From positions 1 to 64,000 of the IMG/VR virus record IMGVR_UViG_3300008108_005458: a stretch of DNA of 64,000 nucleotides; one strand, written 5' to 3'. The notes under the pieces were generated by a model. The model was not told where the DNA came from. It did no database searches and was given only the letters and a program-made list of their open reading frames with translations. Source of the stretch: a virus. Shown piece after piece: positions 56,528 through 63,485 of this stretch. Within the stretch, counting starts at the first letter, position 1. The number at the start of each line of letters is the position of its first letter. The translations under genes were made by a program, and so were the position numbers.

Positions 56528-57070
56528 TTAGTAGGTAAGGACTTGTTTGTTTGCTCTCACTTCTTTTATGCCTTCAATACCAATTGTACGGATGACAACC
56601 TCTTTATCCAAGCCTTGATTTTTAGCACTTGAACTTGATTTGAATTGCTTGATGATTTCAACTTGCTCTTGTGTGGCTTCAACTCCATTCACAAAGTAAG
56701 TTAAAGTTTTAGCGAAATTGATTGAAGCCATTAAGTAGCGATTTTCTCTTTTGTTGCGATTGCATACAATTGAGCCATTCTCACTATCATAAACCTTCTC
56801 GTGCCAATTTTGTTTGGCTTCAAAGTTTGCTTCTTTACCTTCTCTCACTCTGGCATTGTTTACCAAGTTTGTGTAGTTAGCATTCAGCAACACATTGTAG
56901 GTAGTTAGTTTGGTTACAACCTCTTTCGCCAAAGGATTACCTCTCTTTAACATAGATTGCTCAACCAATGCAGTAACTTCTGCAAATGTACCTTTGCCGC
57001 CATCATTGATAGCCTTTAAGATTTGTGCCTCTTTTTCAGTTAGGACTTTAACATTGTTTTGATTTAACAT
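56528..57070 (-). CDS. Early protein, paralogue of 52364 product
   Basis: 180 aa. Starts MLNQNNVKVLTEKEAQILKA; shares the NNARVREG, EAKQNWHEKVYD, QEQVEIIKQFK and KEVRANKQVLTY blocks with the 52364 product and the same domain order. The divergence suggests an old duplication with both copies kept. N-terminal region reads like a DNA-binding helical domain, but no function is known. Confidence 0.75.
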   Translation of the reverse strand: MLNQNNVKVLTEKEAQILKAINDGGKGTFAEVTALVEQSMLKRGNPLAKEVVTKLTTYNVLLNANYTNLVNNARVREGKEANFEAKQNWHEKVYDSENGSIVCNRNKRENRYLMASINFAKTLTYFVNGVEATQEQVEIIKQFKSSSSAKNQGLDKEVVIRTIGIEGIKEVRANKQVLTY

Positions 57071-57330
57071 ATTTCTTTCGTTTTGTTAATACAAAGATAT
57101 GCGAAAAAAAGTTTACAACCAAACTTTATTTTAATTAATTTGAAAAAAAAAATGGGGAATTTCTTCCCCACTTCATTACCAAGTAATTTCAATGCAATTG
57201 CTCCGAATACAATGCCGATAATCAATTCGGTTTGTGTGGCCACATCACTTAATGAACCCCAACATAAACCTACTGCGAAAAATCCTAATACTGATAGTAC
57301 TAACGGGATAACTTTAATTTCTCTTTTCAT
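57064..57330 (-). CDS. Two-pass membrane protein
   Basis: 88 aa. Hydrophobic segments VIPLVLSVLGFFAVGLCWGS and ELIIGIVFGAIALKLLGNEV. The last 25 codons are a translation of the downstream promoter (57092-57123), and the stop overlaps the ATG of the 56528 gene, so C-terminal sequence is constrained by promoter function. No family recognised. Confidence 0.6.
   Translation of the reverse strand: MKREIKVIPLVLSVLGFFAVGLCWGSLSDVATQTELIIGIVFGAIALKLLGNEVGKKFPIFFFKLIKIKFGCKLFFAYLCINKTKEIC
57092..57123 (-). promoter_or_regulatory. Early promoter inside 57064 gene
   Basis: TTTG, family spacer, TATCTTTG. Confidence 0.7.
57143..57170 (-). terminator. Terminator within 57064 gene
   Basis: GGGGAA/TTCCCC stem followed by nine T on the minus strand; lies inside the annotated 3' part of 57064, so either the gene really ends earlier in function or the hairpin attenuates readthrough. 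Confidence 0.6.
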
Positions 57331-57352
57331 TTTGTTTAATTGTTTATTGGTA

Positions 57353-57384
57353 CAAATGTAAGCGTAAAAAAGTTTACAACCAAA
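57353..57384 (-). promoter_or_regulatory. Early promoter
   Basis: TTTG, family spacer with GCT, TACATTTG; drives 57064. Confidence 0.75.
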
Positions 57385-57385
57385 T

Positions 57386-57574
57386 TTATTCTAAAATTTG
57401 ATAAATATCTTCACCAACGATCACCCCCAATACTCTACCATTGTCCCACTTGACGCTGATAACATCAAACCCAACATTTGTGATTGTACCTTCCGTACCA
57501 CTCTCCACTGGGTGTTGCTCATTAACCATTGAGATTAATTTGATTCTTTTGCCGACTAAATGTTTATTGTCCAT
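57386..57574 (-). CDS. DUF4314-like small protein
   Basis: 62 aa. GKRIKLISMVNEQHPVESGT, EGTITNVGFDVISVKWDNGR and GVIVGEDIYQI follow the DUF4314 pattern, a small SH3-like beta-barrel found in phages and mobile elements. Function unknown. It forms an operon with the 57587 gene upstream. Confidence 0.75.
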   Translation of the reverse strand: MDNKHLVGKRIKLISMVNEQHPVESGTEGTITNVGFDVISVKWDNGRVLGVIVGEDIYQILE

Positions 57575-57586
57575 ATATAATTTATT

Positions 57587-57754
57587 TTAGTTTAACTGAA
57601 CCTTGCCATCATCGGTGTAAGTTTGTCTTGGTGCGTGGCTTGGGTGGTATGCGACCTTCCTTATCACATCATAGACGATTGTATCACCCTTCTTCAAACG
57701 TTTTTTACTTGCGTAACATTTGCTCGGGAATTGTGCGATGATTATCTTTAACAT
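57587..57754 (-). CDS. Small basic early protein, 55 aa
   Basis: Starts MLKIIIAQFPSKCYASKKRL; includes KKGDTIVYDVIRKVAYHPSH and ends GKVQLN with a TAA. Basic, with an SH3-like KKGD turn. Lies between the promoter at 57776 and the DUF4314-like gene, 12 nt upstream of the latter. Confidence 0.6.
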   Translation of the reverse strand: MLKIIIAQFPSKCYASKKRLKKGDTIVYDVIRKVAYHPSHAPRQTYTDDGKVQLN

Positions 57755-57775
57755 ATCCGTTTTGTTTTGTTAATT

Positions 57776-57807
57776 CAAATGTACGCATAAAAAAGTTTAC
57801 AACCAAA
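57776..57807 (-). promoter_or_regulatory. Early promoter
   Basis: TTTG, consensus spacer, TACATTTG; serves 57587 and 57386. Confidence 0.8.
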
Positions 57808-57814
57808 TTTATTT

Positions 57815-57841
57815 AAAAAAAAATGGGGACTATTGCCCCCA
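57815..57841 (-). terminator. Terminator of 57865 gene
   Basis: TGGGG/CCCCCA stem, long T run on the minus strand. Confidence 0.8.
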
Positions 57842-57864
57842 CTTTCATATTGATTAGAATGAAA

Positions 57865-58308
57865 TCACTTGTTGAATACGAATGTCCAAATTTCACCCTT
57901 GTGCGATACTTGTGGTGTCCAACCATTGTAACCCTCACGAGAATAAAAGAACTGAACATACTGCTTTACCGCTTCAATGTCAGCGTTGTTGAACGCACTT
58001 GTTACTTTAAAGGTCATAACCAATGTATTCGTTGTCTTGTTCTTAACAATGGTCATATCCGTTTGGAATACACTTTCGGGTAATTTAGGTGCTTCCACAA
58101 CCTTTACTTCTTCGGTGCAAGGATACCACTTTCTTCCCTCTCTCTTTCCATTCTCATTGTAGTGCTTCCAAGGGTCAACTCCGTCTCTTTTTACATCGGG
58201 GTTGGCTTCAAGGTACTTTTGACGAGCAACCTCGCAATTTTGTGCGTCCTGTCCGAATACACTTACTGAGATTAAGCCAATAACGGCAATAGCGATTAAC
58301 TTTTTCAT
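57865..58308 (-). CDS. Exported protein, 147 aa
   Basis: Signal peptide (MKKLIAIAVIGLISVSVFGQ). Mature N-terminus NCEVARQKYLEANPDVKRDG then PWKHYNENGKREGRKWYPC resembles the short 'YL..NPDV...G.....HY...G..EGR' repeat of secreted bacterial proteins. The C-terminal half is beta-rich (NTLVMTFKVTSAF, EIWTFVFN). Probably periplasmic; target unknown. Confidence 0.68.
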   Translation of the reverse strand: MKKLIAIAVIGLISVSVFGQDAQNCEVARQKYLEANPDVKRDGVDPWKHYNENGKREGRKWYPCTEEVKVVEAPKLPESVFQTDMTIVKNKTTNTLVMTFKVTSAFNNADIEAVKQYVQFFYSREGYNGWTPQVSHKGEIWTFVFNK

Positions 58309-58333
58309 ATTGTTTATTTGTTTAATGTTGATA

Positions 58334-58365
58334 CAAATGTACGCATAAAAAAGTTTACAACCAAA
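58334..58365 (-). promoter_or_regulatory. Early promoter
   Basis: TTTG, consensus spacer, TACATTTG. Confidence 0.8.
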
Positions 58366-58558
58366 TCTTTTTGCAAAAATCTTTTATTTCAATTAAAATA
58401 AGTAAGATTGCAATGCCAAGAAAGAAACAACCAAAGAAAGCCATGCCGATTTGATTGTTCACTGGTATATCCCAAGTGTTTGCCACATGGAACGAAAACC
58501 AAGCCATTAATATCGCTGATATTAATTGACCGATAGAATATAATTTATTTAATTTCAT
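58355..58558 (-). CDS. Small two-pass membrane protein
   Basis: 67 aa from the ATG at 58558 (MKLNKLYSIGQLISAILMAW). Segments GQLISAILMAWFSFHV and IGMAFFGCFFLGIAILLILI separated by a polar turn. Its C-terminal codons overlap the next promoter (58334-58365), as in the 57064 gene. Not recognised. Confidence 0.55.
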   Translation of the reverse strand: MKLNKLYSIGQLISAILMAWFSFHVANTWDIPVNNQIGMAFFGCFFLGIAILLILIEIKDFCKKIWL

Positions 58559-58562
58559 ATTG

Positions 58563-58594
58563 TAAAGGTATGAATAAAAAAGTTTACAACCAAA
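58563..58594 (-). promoter_or_regulatory. Early promoter
   Basis: TTTG, spacer ending ATTCA, TACCTTTA. Confidence 0.65.
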
Positions 58595-58616
58595 AAAAAG
58601 GGGGTTATTCACCCCT
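58592..58616 (-). terminator. Terminator of 58605 gene
   Basis: GGGGT/ACCCC stem with T run on the minus strand; abuts the promoter at 58563. Confidence 0.75.
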
Positions 58617-58901
58617 TTTTTCTCTGCTCAATAAGAACTGAATGAATGAACTCATCGGGTCTTCTTTACCTCTCTGCAATCCGATAAGGTAGCCAATCAA
58701 AACCAATTTCCTTTCGTACTTTGTTATGTTAACATCAACCTCTCCAAATTCTTCCTCTCTGATGTTGTTCGCTTCAATCTCCATAAAGTCGGAAATCTTT
58801 TCGGTGGTCTCGCCAAAGGTCTCCTCAATTCGTTTAGCAGTTTCATCATACCACTCTTGTGATAACTGCAATGCTTCGGGTAGTGTTTGTTGTTTGTCCA
58901 T
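58605..58901 (-). CDS. Acidic helical early protein, 98 aa
   Basis: MDKQQTLPEALQLSQEWYD; helical and acidic (ETFGETTEKISDFMEIEANN), then VNITKYERKLVLIGYLIGLQ. No motif recognised. Single-gene unit. Confidence 0.6.
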   Translation of the reverse strand: MDKQQTLPEALQLSQEWYDETAKRIEETFGETTEKISDFMEIEANNIREEEFGEVDVNITKYERKLVLIGYLIGLQRGKEDPMSSFIQFLLSREKRGE

Positions 58902-58926
58902 TTGTTTAATTATTTAATGTTAGAAC

Positions 58927-58958
58927 AAATGTAACCATAAAAAAGTTTACAACCAAAT
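58927..58958 (-). promoter_or_regulatory. Early promoter
   Basis: TTTG, spacer with TGGT, TACATTTG. Confidence 0.75.
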
Positions 58959-58959
58959 C

Positions 58960-59328
58960 TTAATACAAAACTTTTGTAGTTTTTCTTAATTTTGGATCAC
59001 TGGCAATGGTCAAAGACATATTTGCATACAAGGTTAATTCTTTCTTGTTGGGCATTGTATTCGCTTGACAACTCGCAACCATAATATCTCCCTCACAAGA
59101 AACGAAATCAACTTTAACTATTCCGTATTGTGCTGGAAAGGTTGGGTCTTTTTGTTTGCGAATAATATCAAAACAAAAATCTTTGCTGAATGTGGTATCA
59201 TTCATCAACCTCACCGCTTGGTCGTATTCAATGTCGGTGTTTGGGTACAAAACTATTTTCAGTTTCGGGGATTGAGCAAACGCATTCAACCCCAATGAAA
59301 ACAAACTGATTAAAATAAACTTTTTCAT
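58960..59328 (-). CDS. Exported protein, 122 aa
   Basis: Signal peptide (MKKFILISLFSLGLNAFAQS). Mature part has a mixed alpha/beta pattern (LKIVLYPNTDIEYDQAVRLM, YGIVKVDFVSCEGDIMVASC) with three Cys. Its ATG overlaps the stop of the coiled-coil gene upstream (ATGA). Not recognised. Confidence 0.62.
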   Translation of the reverse strand: MKKFILISLFSLGLNAFAQSPKLKIVLYPNTDIEYDQAVRLMNDTTFSKDFCFDIIRKQKDPTFPAQYGIVKVDFVSCEGDIMVASCQANTMPNKKELTLYANMSLTIASDPKLRKTTKVLY

Positions 59329-59597
59329 ATTGTGTTATTATTTGATAAGGTAATTCCCAACTCCCTAAACATTTCGTTTATTTGATAGTCAGCGTTAATG
59401 TCGCCAACTTTTTTGTCAATCAATGACAATTCGTACATCAAGGTCTTGCGTTTCATACGATACAATCTTGCATCAATCTTACCTATCTCCATTTGGAAAT
59501 CAAGTGTCGCAATCTCCCCCTTAATCTCCCCAACACGACTATCAATCATTGATAATTGTTGGGTAAGGTTCTCCATAATTTTCTCTGTGTTTTCCAT
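59325..59597 (-). CDS. Coiled-coil early protein, 90 aa
   Basis: MENTEKIMENLTQQLSMIDS followed by long heptad sequence (RVGEIKGEIATLDFQMEIGK, LYELSLIDKKVGDINADYQI-like). Cytoplasmic. Translationally coupled to the exported protein downstream, an unusual pairing. Confidence 0.6.
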   Translation of the reverse strand: MENTEKIMENLTQQLSMIDSRVGEIKGEIATLDFQMEIGKIDARLYRMKRKTLMYELSLIDKKVGDINADYQINEMFRELGITLSNNNTI

Positions 59598-59601
59598 AGT
59601 G

Positions 59602-59633
59602 CAAAGGTATGTAGAAAAAAGTTTACAGCCAAA
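59602..59633 (-). promoter_or_regulatory. Early promoter
   Basis: TTTG-GCTGTAAACTTTTTTCTACA-TACCTTTG; two-gene unit 59597-58960. Confidence 0.75.
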
Positions 59634-59655
59634 TTTATTGTGAATAACTTTCTAA

Positions 59656-59683
59656 ATAAAAAGGGGCAACTTTCGTTACCCCC
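59656..59683 (-). terminator. Terminator of 59706 gene
   Basis: GGGGCAAC-TTTC-GTTACCCC stem with one bulge, T run on the minus strand. Confidence 0.7.
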
Positions 59684-59705
59684 TTTCTTCACAATTAAAC
59701 AAGTG

Positions 59706-60023
59706 TCAAGTCAACAACAACTCGCCACTTCGTTCTTCCATAAGACTATCAAGTCTTTTAAGGTTTTCTAACAACCTCTCTCTTTCTTTACGATAGATTA
59801 AGTAATTGTAGTCCATAACCTCTTTGGAAAGTCTTTGCCACTTATTTTTGAACACTTGAAAGCAATTATCTGCTACTTCAATGTGTGCCTCGTGGACGCA
59901 AGATGAAAGGATATGTATTACTCGTTCAAAGTCTTTCATACTTTCCAACTGCGTGTTAATTTTTTGTTCTTCTAATTGGTCTTGGTCGGGAATACCCGCT
60001 AATTTTCTTAAAATGTTTGACAT
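59706..60023 (-). CDS. Helical early protein, 105 aa
   Basis: MSNILRKLAGIPDQDQLEEQ, then FERVIHILSSCVHEAHIEVA and RKERERLLENLKRLDSLMEE. All-helical, charged. No family recognised. Confidence 0.6.
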   Translation of the reverse strand: MSNILRKLAGIPDQDQLEEQKINTQLESMKDFERVIHILSSCVHEAHIEVADNCFQVFKNKWQRLSKEVMDYNYLIYRKERERLLENLKRLDSLMEERSGELLLT

Positions 60024-60048
60024 ATTGTTTTGTTGTTTAATTGTTTAG

Positions 60049-60080
60049 CAAACATACAAAGAAAAAAGTTTACAACCAAA
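60049..60080 (-). promoter_or_regulatory. Early promoter
   Basis: TTTG, spacer ending TTCTTTG, TATGTTTG. Confidence 0.7.
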
Positions 60081-60084
60081 TTTA

Positions 60085-60405
60085 TTACCAAGTTTTTGGA
60101 TATTTTTTTAGAATTTCTTCGGGATACAATTCTCCATTGCCGTTACCCAAAACATCTTCCCACCACTTGATGCCAACCACCAATCGTGGTACTGCGAACT
60201 TCATCACATCTTCATCGTGGACACGAAAGAACAAATCACTTCTTCCACCTGTTCCTTCTTCTCCTGGTGTTGGTAAGGTCAATACCTCATCGCAATACTT
60301 TGCTCGTACTCCGAACTCTGACTGCAACCAGCCCTCAAAGTTTGCTACTTCGTCTGCTCCGACAACTGTGCCTTCCCAAACGCATACTTGATTAAAATTT
60401 TCCAT
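60085..60405 (-). CDS. Small early protein, 106 aa
   Basis: MENFNQVCVWEGTVVGADEV, then FEGWLQSEFGVRAKYCDEVL and GRSDLFFRVHDEDVMKFAVP, VGIKWWEDVLGNG. Looks like a compact alpha/beta protein of a type common in phage early regions (Trp-rich, acidic). Family name not recalled. It is the second gene after a 26-aa membrane peptide, with no gap. Confidence 0.65.
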   Translation of the reverse strand: MENFNQVCVWEGTVVGADEVANFEGWLQSEFGVRAKYCDEVLTLPTPGEEGTGGRSDLFFRVHDEDVMKFAVPRLVVGIKWWEDVLGNGNGELYPEEILKKYPKTW

Positions 60406-60486
60406 TTAGATTAAGATTAGTAAAACTGTTGTGCTGATTAAAATGATTAAAATAAAAACCGCTAATAAGTCGTAATTGATTTTCAT
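60406..60486 (-). CDS. 26-aa membrane peptide
   Basis: MKINYDLLAVFILIILISTT then VLLILI: a single transmembrane helix. It starts 5 nt from the promoter's -7 box and its TAA abuts the next ATG, so the spacing supports a real gene rather than chance. Confidence 0.5.
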   Translation of the reverse strand: MKINYDLLAVFILIILISTTVLLILI

Positions 60487-60490
60487 ACTT

Positions 60491-60522
60491 CAAAGGTAAG
60501 CATAAAAAAGTTTACAACCAAA
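60491..60522 (-). promoter_or_regulatory. Early promoter
   Basis: TTTG, consensus spacer, TACCTTTG; drives 60406 and 60085. Confidence 0.8.
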
Positions 60523-60524
60523 TT

Positions 60525-60830
60525 TTAATACATTTTTTCTGTCATCGCTTTCGCCTTTGCAAAGTGCTTCTCAATCTGCTTGGCGAACGATACCAATCTC
60601 GCTTTGGTCTTGGCGTATGCCCAAAACTGGCTATACTCACTATCAAAGTTTATACCGCTACAATTTACATTGCGTTTGATACAATCCTCGAAATCGTATG
60701 CTGATTGAAAATGACGAGCTATCTGCTCGTCCCTTGGAAACCCAGTGATTGACCATTCTGCTCCCTCGTAGTCGTTCTTATAGATTAGTAACCCAAACTC
60801 TGTTCTAATGTCTTCTGATTTTTTTGCCAT
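60525..60830 (-). CDS. Small early protein, 101 aa
   Basis: MAKKSEDIRTEFGLLIYKND, EGAEWSITGFPRDEQIARHF, then a helical Lys-rich end (ARLVSFAKQIEKHFAKAKAM). Not recognised. Confidence 0.6.
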   Translation of the reverse strand: MAKKSEDIRTEFGLLIYKNDYEGAEWSITGFPRDEQIARHFQSAYDFEDCIKRNVNCSGINFDSEYSQFWAYAKTKARLVSFAKQIEKHFAKAKAMTEKMY

Positions 60831-60853
60831 TGTTTAATTGTTTAATGTTAAAA

Positions 60854-60885
60854 CAAATGTACTGATAAAAAAGTTTACAACCAAA
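60854..60885 (-). promoter_or_regulatory. Early promoter
   Basis: TTTG, spacer ending ATCAG, TACATTTG. Confidence 0.8.
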
Positions 60886-60886
60886 T

Positions 60887-61000
60887 TTATTTAACTAAAT
60901 AAACAAATAAATTTAATATCATTGCGACAACCCAAAGGGATATAACGAATACCCCAAAGGTAACCACTATATAAAAGAATACGTCCTCTCTATTTTTCAT
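60887..61000 (-). CDS. 37-aa membrane peptide
   Basis: From the ATG at 61000: MKNREDVFFYIVVTFGVFVI then SLWVVAMILNLFVYLVK; one long or two short membrane helices. The ATG is 1 nt from the stop of the upstream gene. Confidence 0.5.
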   Translation of the reverse strand: MKNREDVFFYIVVTFGVFVISLWVVAMILNLFVYLVK

Positions 61001-61001
61001 T

Positions 61002-61409
61002 TTAATTAAAATAACTTTCCTTAATTCCTTTCTTCTTCTCCATTGTCTGTGACATAAGGTACATTGTTTCACCCGTAGGTGCATCGTGGTGCGAAATAAT
61101 TACTTCAATGATACCTTTGTTTTCGGTCGCTAAAAATTGGATTGAAAAGTCGCTATTCGGTGTTAACTTGCTCACCAATGTTGTGGCACTTTCAGTTTCA
61201 AATTCGGTGTACCCTGCAACCCTTCTCCAAGTCAATGATAAGCCATACGCAAAGAATTTCTTTGTACGCATCTTCTTCATCATTGTTTTAACTTCGTAGA
61301 TAAAATCGTCCCACAACCATTCAGCATCGTGTTCATCTTCCATATCAAATGGATTGTACTCTGCAAGGATTGTTCGGTGCTTTTTAATTGCGTCTTGTAG
61401 TGTTGGCAT
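61002..61409 (-). CDS. Early protein, 135 aa
   Basis: Start at 61409 (MPTLQDAIKKHRTILAEYNP) is preferred to the one at 61433, which lies within 2 nt of the promoter. DEHDAEWLWDDFIYEVKTMM then KKFFAYGLSLTWRRVAGYTE and EVIISHHDAPTGETMYLMSQ. Alpha/beta; not recognised. Operon with the 37-aa peptide. Confidence 0.6.
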   Translation of the reverse strand: MPTLQDAIKKHRTILAEYNPFDMEDEHDAEWLWDDFIYEVKTMMKKMRTKKFFAYGLSLTWRRVAGYTEFETESATTLVSKLTPNSDFSIQFLATENKGIIEVIISHHDAPTGETMYLMSQTMEKKKGIKESYFN

Positions 61410-61430
61410 ATACTTGTTTTTTTGTTGGTA

Positions 61431-61462
61431 CAAAGGTAAGTGTAAAAAAGTTTACAACCAAA
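61431..61462 (-). promoter_or_regulatory. Early promoter
   Basis: TTTG, spacer ending ACACT, TACCTTTG. Confidence 0.8.
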
Positions 61463-61675
61463 TTATTCTGAAAATAATCTCCAATCTAATGATTCCTCAC
61501 TTGATAGGTCACAAGCAATTTCTATATTGTTTAGGTGTGTCCAACATTCGTCAGCCATTGGTGTTGGTTTTTGGAATGTCTCGTTCAACCCTTGCTCATA
61601 GATGAATGCTCTAATCACTTTCATATCGTCCTCGATCATTGCAAGGCGGTGCTCTAATTTTTCTACTTTAGTCAT
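61463..61675 (-). CDS. Small early protein, 70 aa
   Basis: MTKVEKLEHRLAMIEDDMKV, helical N-terminal half, then an acidic tail (IEIACDLSSEESLDWRLFSE). Start at 61675 rather than 61681, which lies in the -7 box. Not recognised. Confidence 0.55.
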   Translation of the reverse strand: MTKVEKLEHRLAMIEDDMKVIRAFIYEQGLNETFQKPTPMADECWTHLNNIEIACDLSSEESLDWRLFSE

Positions 61676-61678
61676 ACA

Positions 61679-61710
61679 CAAATGTAATGATAAAAAAGTT
61701 TACAACCTAA
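61679..61710 (-). promoter_or_regulatory. Early promoter
   Basis: TTAG variant of -33 box, family spacer, TACATTTG. Confidence 0.7.
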
Positions 61711-61919
61711 TTTTGTTGCAACAATTTTAAAGTTTGATCCAACTCCTCTCTGTCACAACAAACCGCTACACGTTTGTATGTCGGTATCCAAAAAAATCTT
61801 TCGTTTCTTACAATGACATAACCCAAATAAAGTTTACAATCGTATAAATAAAGTTGGTTGTAGTAATCGTAACCCAAGTCCTGGAACCCACGTTTAAAAA
61901 AAGCGATAATTTTTTTCAT
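61707..61919 (-). CDS. Small basic early protein, 70 aa
   Basis: MKKIIAFFKRGFQDLGYDYY, then YDCKLYLGYVIVRNERFFWI and CCDREELDQTLKLLQQN. Tyr/Phe-rich. Not recognised. Confidence 0.55.
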   Translation of the reverse strand: MKKIIAFFKRGFQDLGYDYYNQLYLYDCKLYLGYVIVRNERFFWIPTYKRVAVCCDREELDQTLKLLQQN

Positions 61920-61938
61920 CTTGTTTAATTTGTTATAT

Positions 61939-61970
61939 CAAAACTACTGATAAAAAAGTTTACAACCTAA
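61939..61970 (-). promoter_or_regulatory. Early promoter
   Basis: TTAG variant of -33 box, family spacer, TAGTTTTG. Confidence 0.65.
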
Positions 61971-62168
61971 TTAATCTTCAGAAACTTTTACCCAATACAC
62001 TGGCAAGTTACCATGTTGGTTTTTGAACTGCTCAACACCAACATCAGCAGCATGGTCTTTATTCCTTGCTTGAACACTATAACCATACTTTTGGCTATCA
62101 TCACCTTGTTCTCTACCATGGTGGTCATTCGGGTCAATCGACATGATTGTTACATAAAAGTTTTTCAT
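61971..62168 (-). CDS. Small early protein, 65 aa
   Basis: MKNFYVTIMSIDPNDHHGRE, GYSVQARNKDHAADVGVEQF, LPVYWVKVSED. Reads like a small ferredoxin-like alpha/beta fold with charged surface. Its ATG is 1 nt after the stop of the 62170 gene. Confidence 0.55.
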   Translation of the reverse strand: MKNFYVTIMSIDPNDHHGREQGDDSQKYGYSVQARNKDHAADVGVEQFKNQHGNLPVYWVKVSED

Positions 62169-62169
62169 A

Positions 62170-62376
62170 TTAATCTACTTCAATTAGTTGACAATGTTTT
62201 TCCAATTCACTCAAAGCAATTCTACCCTTGTTAGATGAATAGTAACCTTGACCTTCAAACCTTTTCTTCCACTCAAAGAATGCGTTCATCGCATCTTCTT
62301 TGGTTGCGTATGTGTCGCTGAAATGGATACTGAATCCATCGGGACTGATTACATCGTATCTTGTTTTGTTTTTCAT
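62170..62376 (-). CDS. Small early protein, 68 aa
   Basis: MKNKTRYDVISPDGFSIHFS, DTYATKEDAMNAFFEWKKRF, GQGYYSSNKGRIALSEL. The order strand, ATKEDAMNAF helix, strand resembles small phage proteins with an 'FS...Y.S.EEA..A...W..RF..QGYYS' pattern. Function unknown. Operon with 61971. Confidence 0.6.
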   Translation of the reverse strand: MKNKTRYDVISPDGFSIHFSDTYATKEDAMNAFFEWKKRFEGQGYYSSNKGRIALSELEKHCQLIEVD

Positions 62377-62380
62377 AATT

Positions 62381-62412
62381 CAAAGGTAAGCATAAAAAAG
62401 TTTACAACCAAA
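62381..62412 (-). promoter_or_regulatory. Early promoter
   Basis: TTTG, consensus spacer, TACCTTTG; serves 62170 and 61971. Confidence 0.8.
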
Positions 62413-62421
62413 TTTATTTAT

Positions 62422-62447
62422 AAAAAAAATGGGACCCTAAGGCCCCA
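62422..62447 (-). terminator. Terminator of 62494 gene
   Basis: GGGGCC/GGTCCC stem with T run on the minus strand. Confidence 0.7.
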
Positions 62448-62493
62448 CTCTTTTTAATTAAAACAAATAGATATATGAGTAAACAAAAACTCC

Positions 62494-62871
62494 TTAGTTT
62501 GTAAAGTATGGTTGGATGACTTCATTGCCACTCAACTCAACTTGCTCTTTTACGTGCTCAACCGCTTTGATGTCGGTCGGGTCATAAACATATGCTCCAT
62601 TGCTAGAAGCCACTGCGAACTGACCATTGGACAAACCCCAAAAGTAATAGCGGATTGTATCGTTTGGTTCTAATTCATTTAAAGCATTTGCGCACACCTC
62701 ATTCAACTCGGGGAATAACTTTACTCCACCCGTAATTGATGATACTATGGCAAGCTTCATATTGCCGTTTGCGAACTCATTTGCTTCGGTAGTTCTTCCG
62801 ATAATTGTTAGGGCTGAAACCAAGTATGGTTTGTACGCTCCCGCTTGCGGTCTTGGAAATGGGTTGTTCAT
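62494..62871 (-). CDS. Early protein, 125 aa
   Basis: MNNPFPRPQAGAYKPYLVSA, LTIIGRTTEANEFANGNMKL, NDTIRYYFWGLSNGQFAVAS, VKEQVELSGNEVIQPYF. Mixed alpha/beta, no signal peptide. Not recognised. Single-gene unit with terminator. Confidence 0.6.
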   Translation of the reverse strand: MNNPFPRPQAGAYKPYLVSALTIIGRTTEANEFANGNMKLAIVSSITGGVKLFPELNEVCANALNELEPNDTIRYYFWGLSNGQFAVASSNGAYVYDPTDIKAVEHVKEQVELSGNEVIQPYFTN

Positions 62872-62897
62872 TTTATTTTGTTTAATTGATTATGATA

Positions 62898-62929
62898 CAA
62901 ATGTAACTATAAAAAAGTTTACAACCAAA
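62898..62929 (-). promoter_or_regulatory. Early promoter
   Basis: TTTG, spacer ending ATAGT, TACATTTG. Confidence 0.8.
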
Positions 62930-63163
62930 TTAAATTACAAGATTTTTTTCTTCCACCAAAACACATTTTCCGTCCATGTACTCCAAGAACACTTGTTTGG
63001 CTACTTTAAAATAACTCATTGGGTGTCTGCGACCATTCTTGGTCAAGCGATAATACCCTTGTCCGAACATTCCACTCCAACGGAACTCCCATGTCTTGGT
63101 TGTGCCGTCTGCATAAAGGTAGGTTACCTTTGGCTTTGCTTGTAAAAAATCTACTATATTCAT
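62930..63163 (-). CDS. Small early protein, 77 aa
   Basis: From the ATG at 63163 (MNIVDFLQAKPKVTYLYADG); the upstream frame crosses the promoter. TKTWEFRWSGMFGQGYYRLT, then KNGRRHPMSYFKVAKQVFLE and KCVLVEEKNLVI. Beta-rich with a basic centre. Not recognised. Confidence 0.58.
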   Translation of the reverse strand: MNIVDFLQAKPKVTYLYADGTTKTWEFRWSGMFGQGYYRLTKNGRRHPMSYFKVAKQVFLEYMDGKCVLVEEKNLVI

Positions 63164-63183
63164 GTTTAATTGTTTTGTTACTT

Positions 63184-63215
63184 CAAATGTAAGCATAATA
63201 AAGTTTACAACCAAA
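63184..63215 (-). promoter_or_regulatory. Early promoter
   Basis: TTTG, spacer with TTTATTATGCT, TACATTTG. Confidence 0.75.
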
Positions 63216-63221
63216 TTTATT

Positions 63222-63485
63222 TTAACTTGGCCAAAGCATCATCGTGCCAGCATCGTGCCACTCGTAATACCAACCACGCTTTTCGGTTTGCTCATTCAGT
63301 TTTGGTTGAACACCAAAGGTATTGTACCAGCTCTCACGATAGTAATCGAATAGGTCTGAATCCTCACCTGATACCCAAATACCTTTACCCTCACCCTCAC
63401 CATAGAATTGTTCGGTGGTGCCAACAACATTAACTCCTTTTGTTTTGAGCCATGTCATCATTTCGTCTCTGTTTAATACTTTCAT
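63222..63485 (-). CDS. Small early protein, 87 aa
   Basis: MKVLNRDEMMTWLKTKGVNV, GTTEQFYGEGEGKGIWVSGE, SDLFDYYRESWYNTFGVQPK. A compact alpha/beta protein with an acidic, Tyr/Trp-rich core; the 'GIWVSGED..LFDYY' pattern recurs in other phage small proteins, but no function is known. Confidence 0.6.
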   Translation of the reverse strand: MKVLNRDEMMTWLKTKGVNVVGTTEQFYGEGEGKGIWVSGEDSDLFDYYRESWYNTFGVQPKLNEQTEKRGWYYEWHDAGTMMLWPS

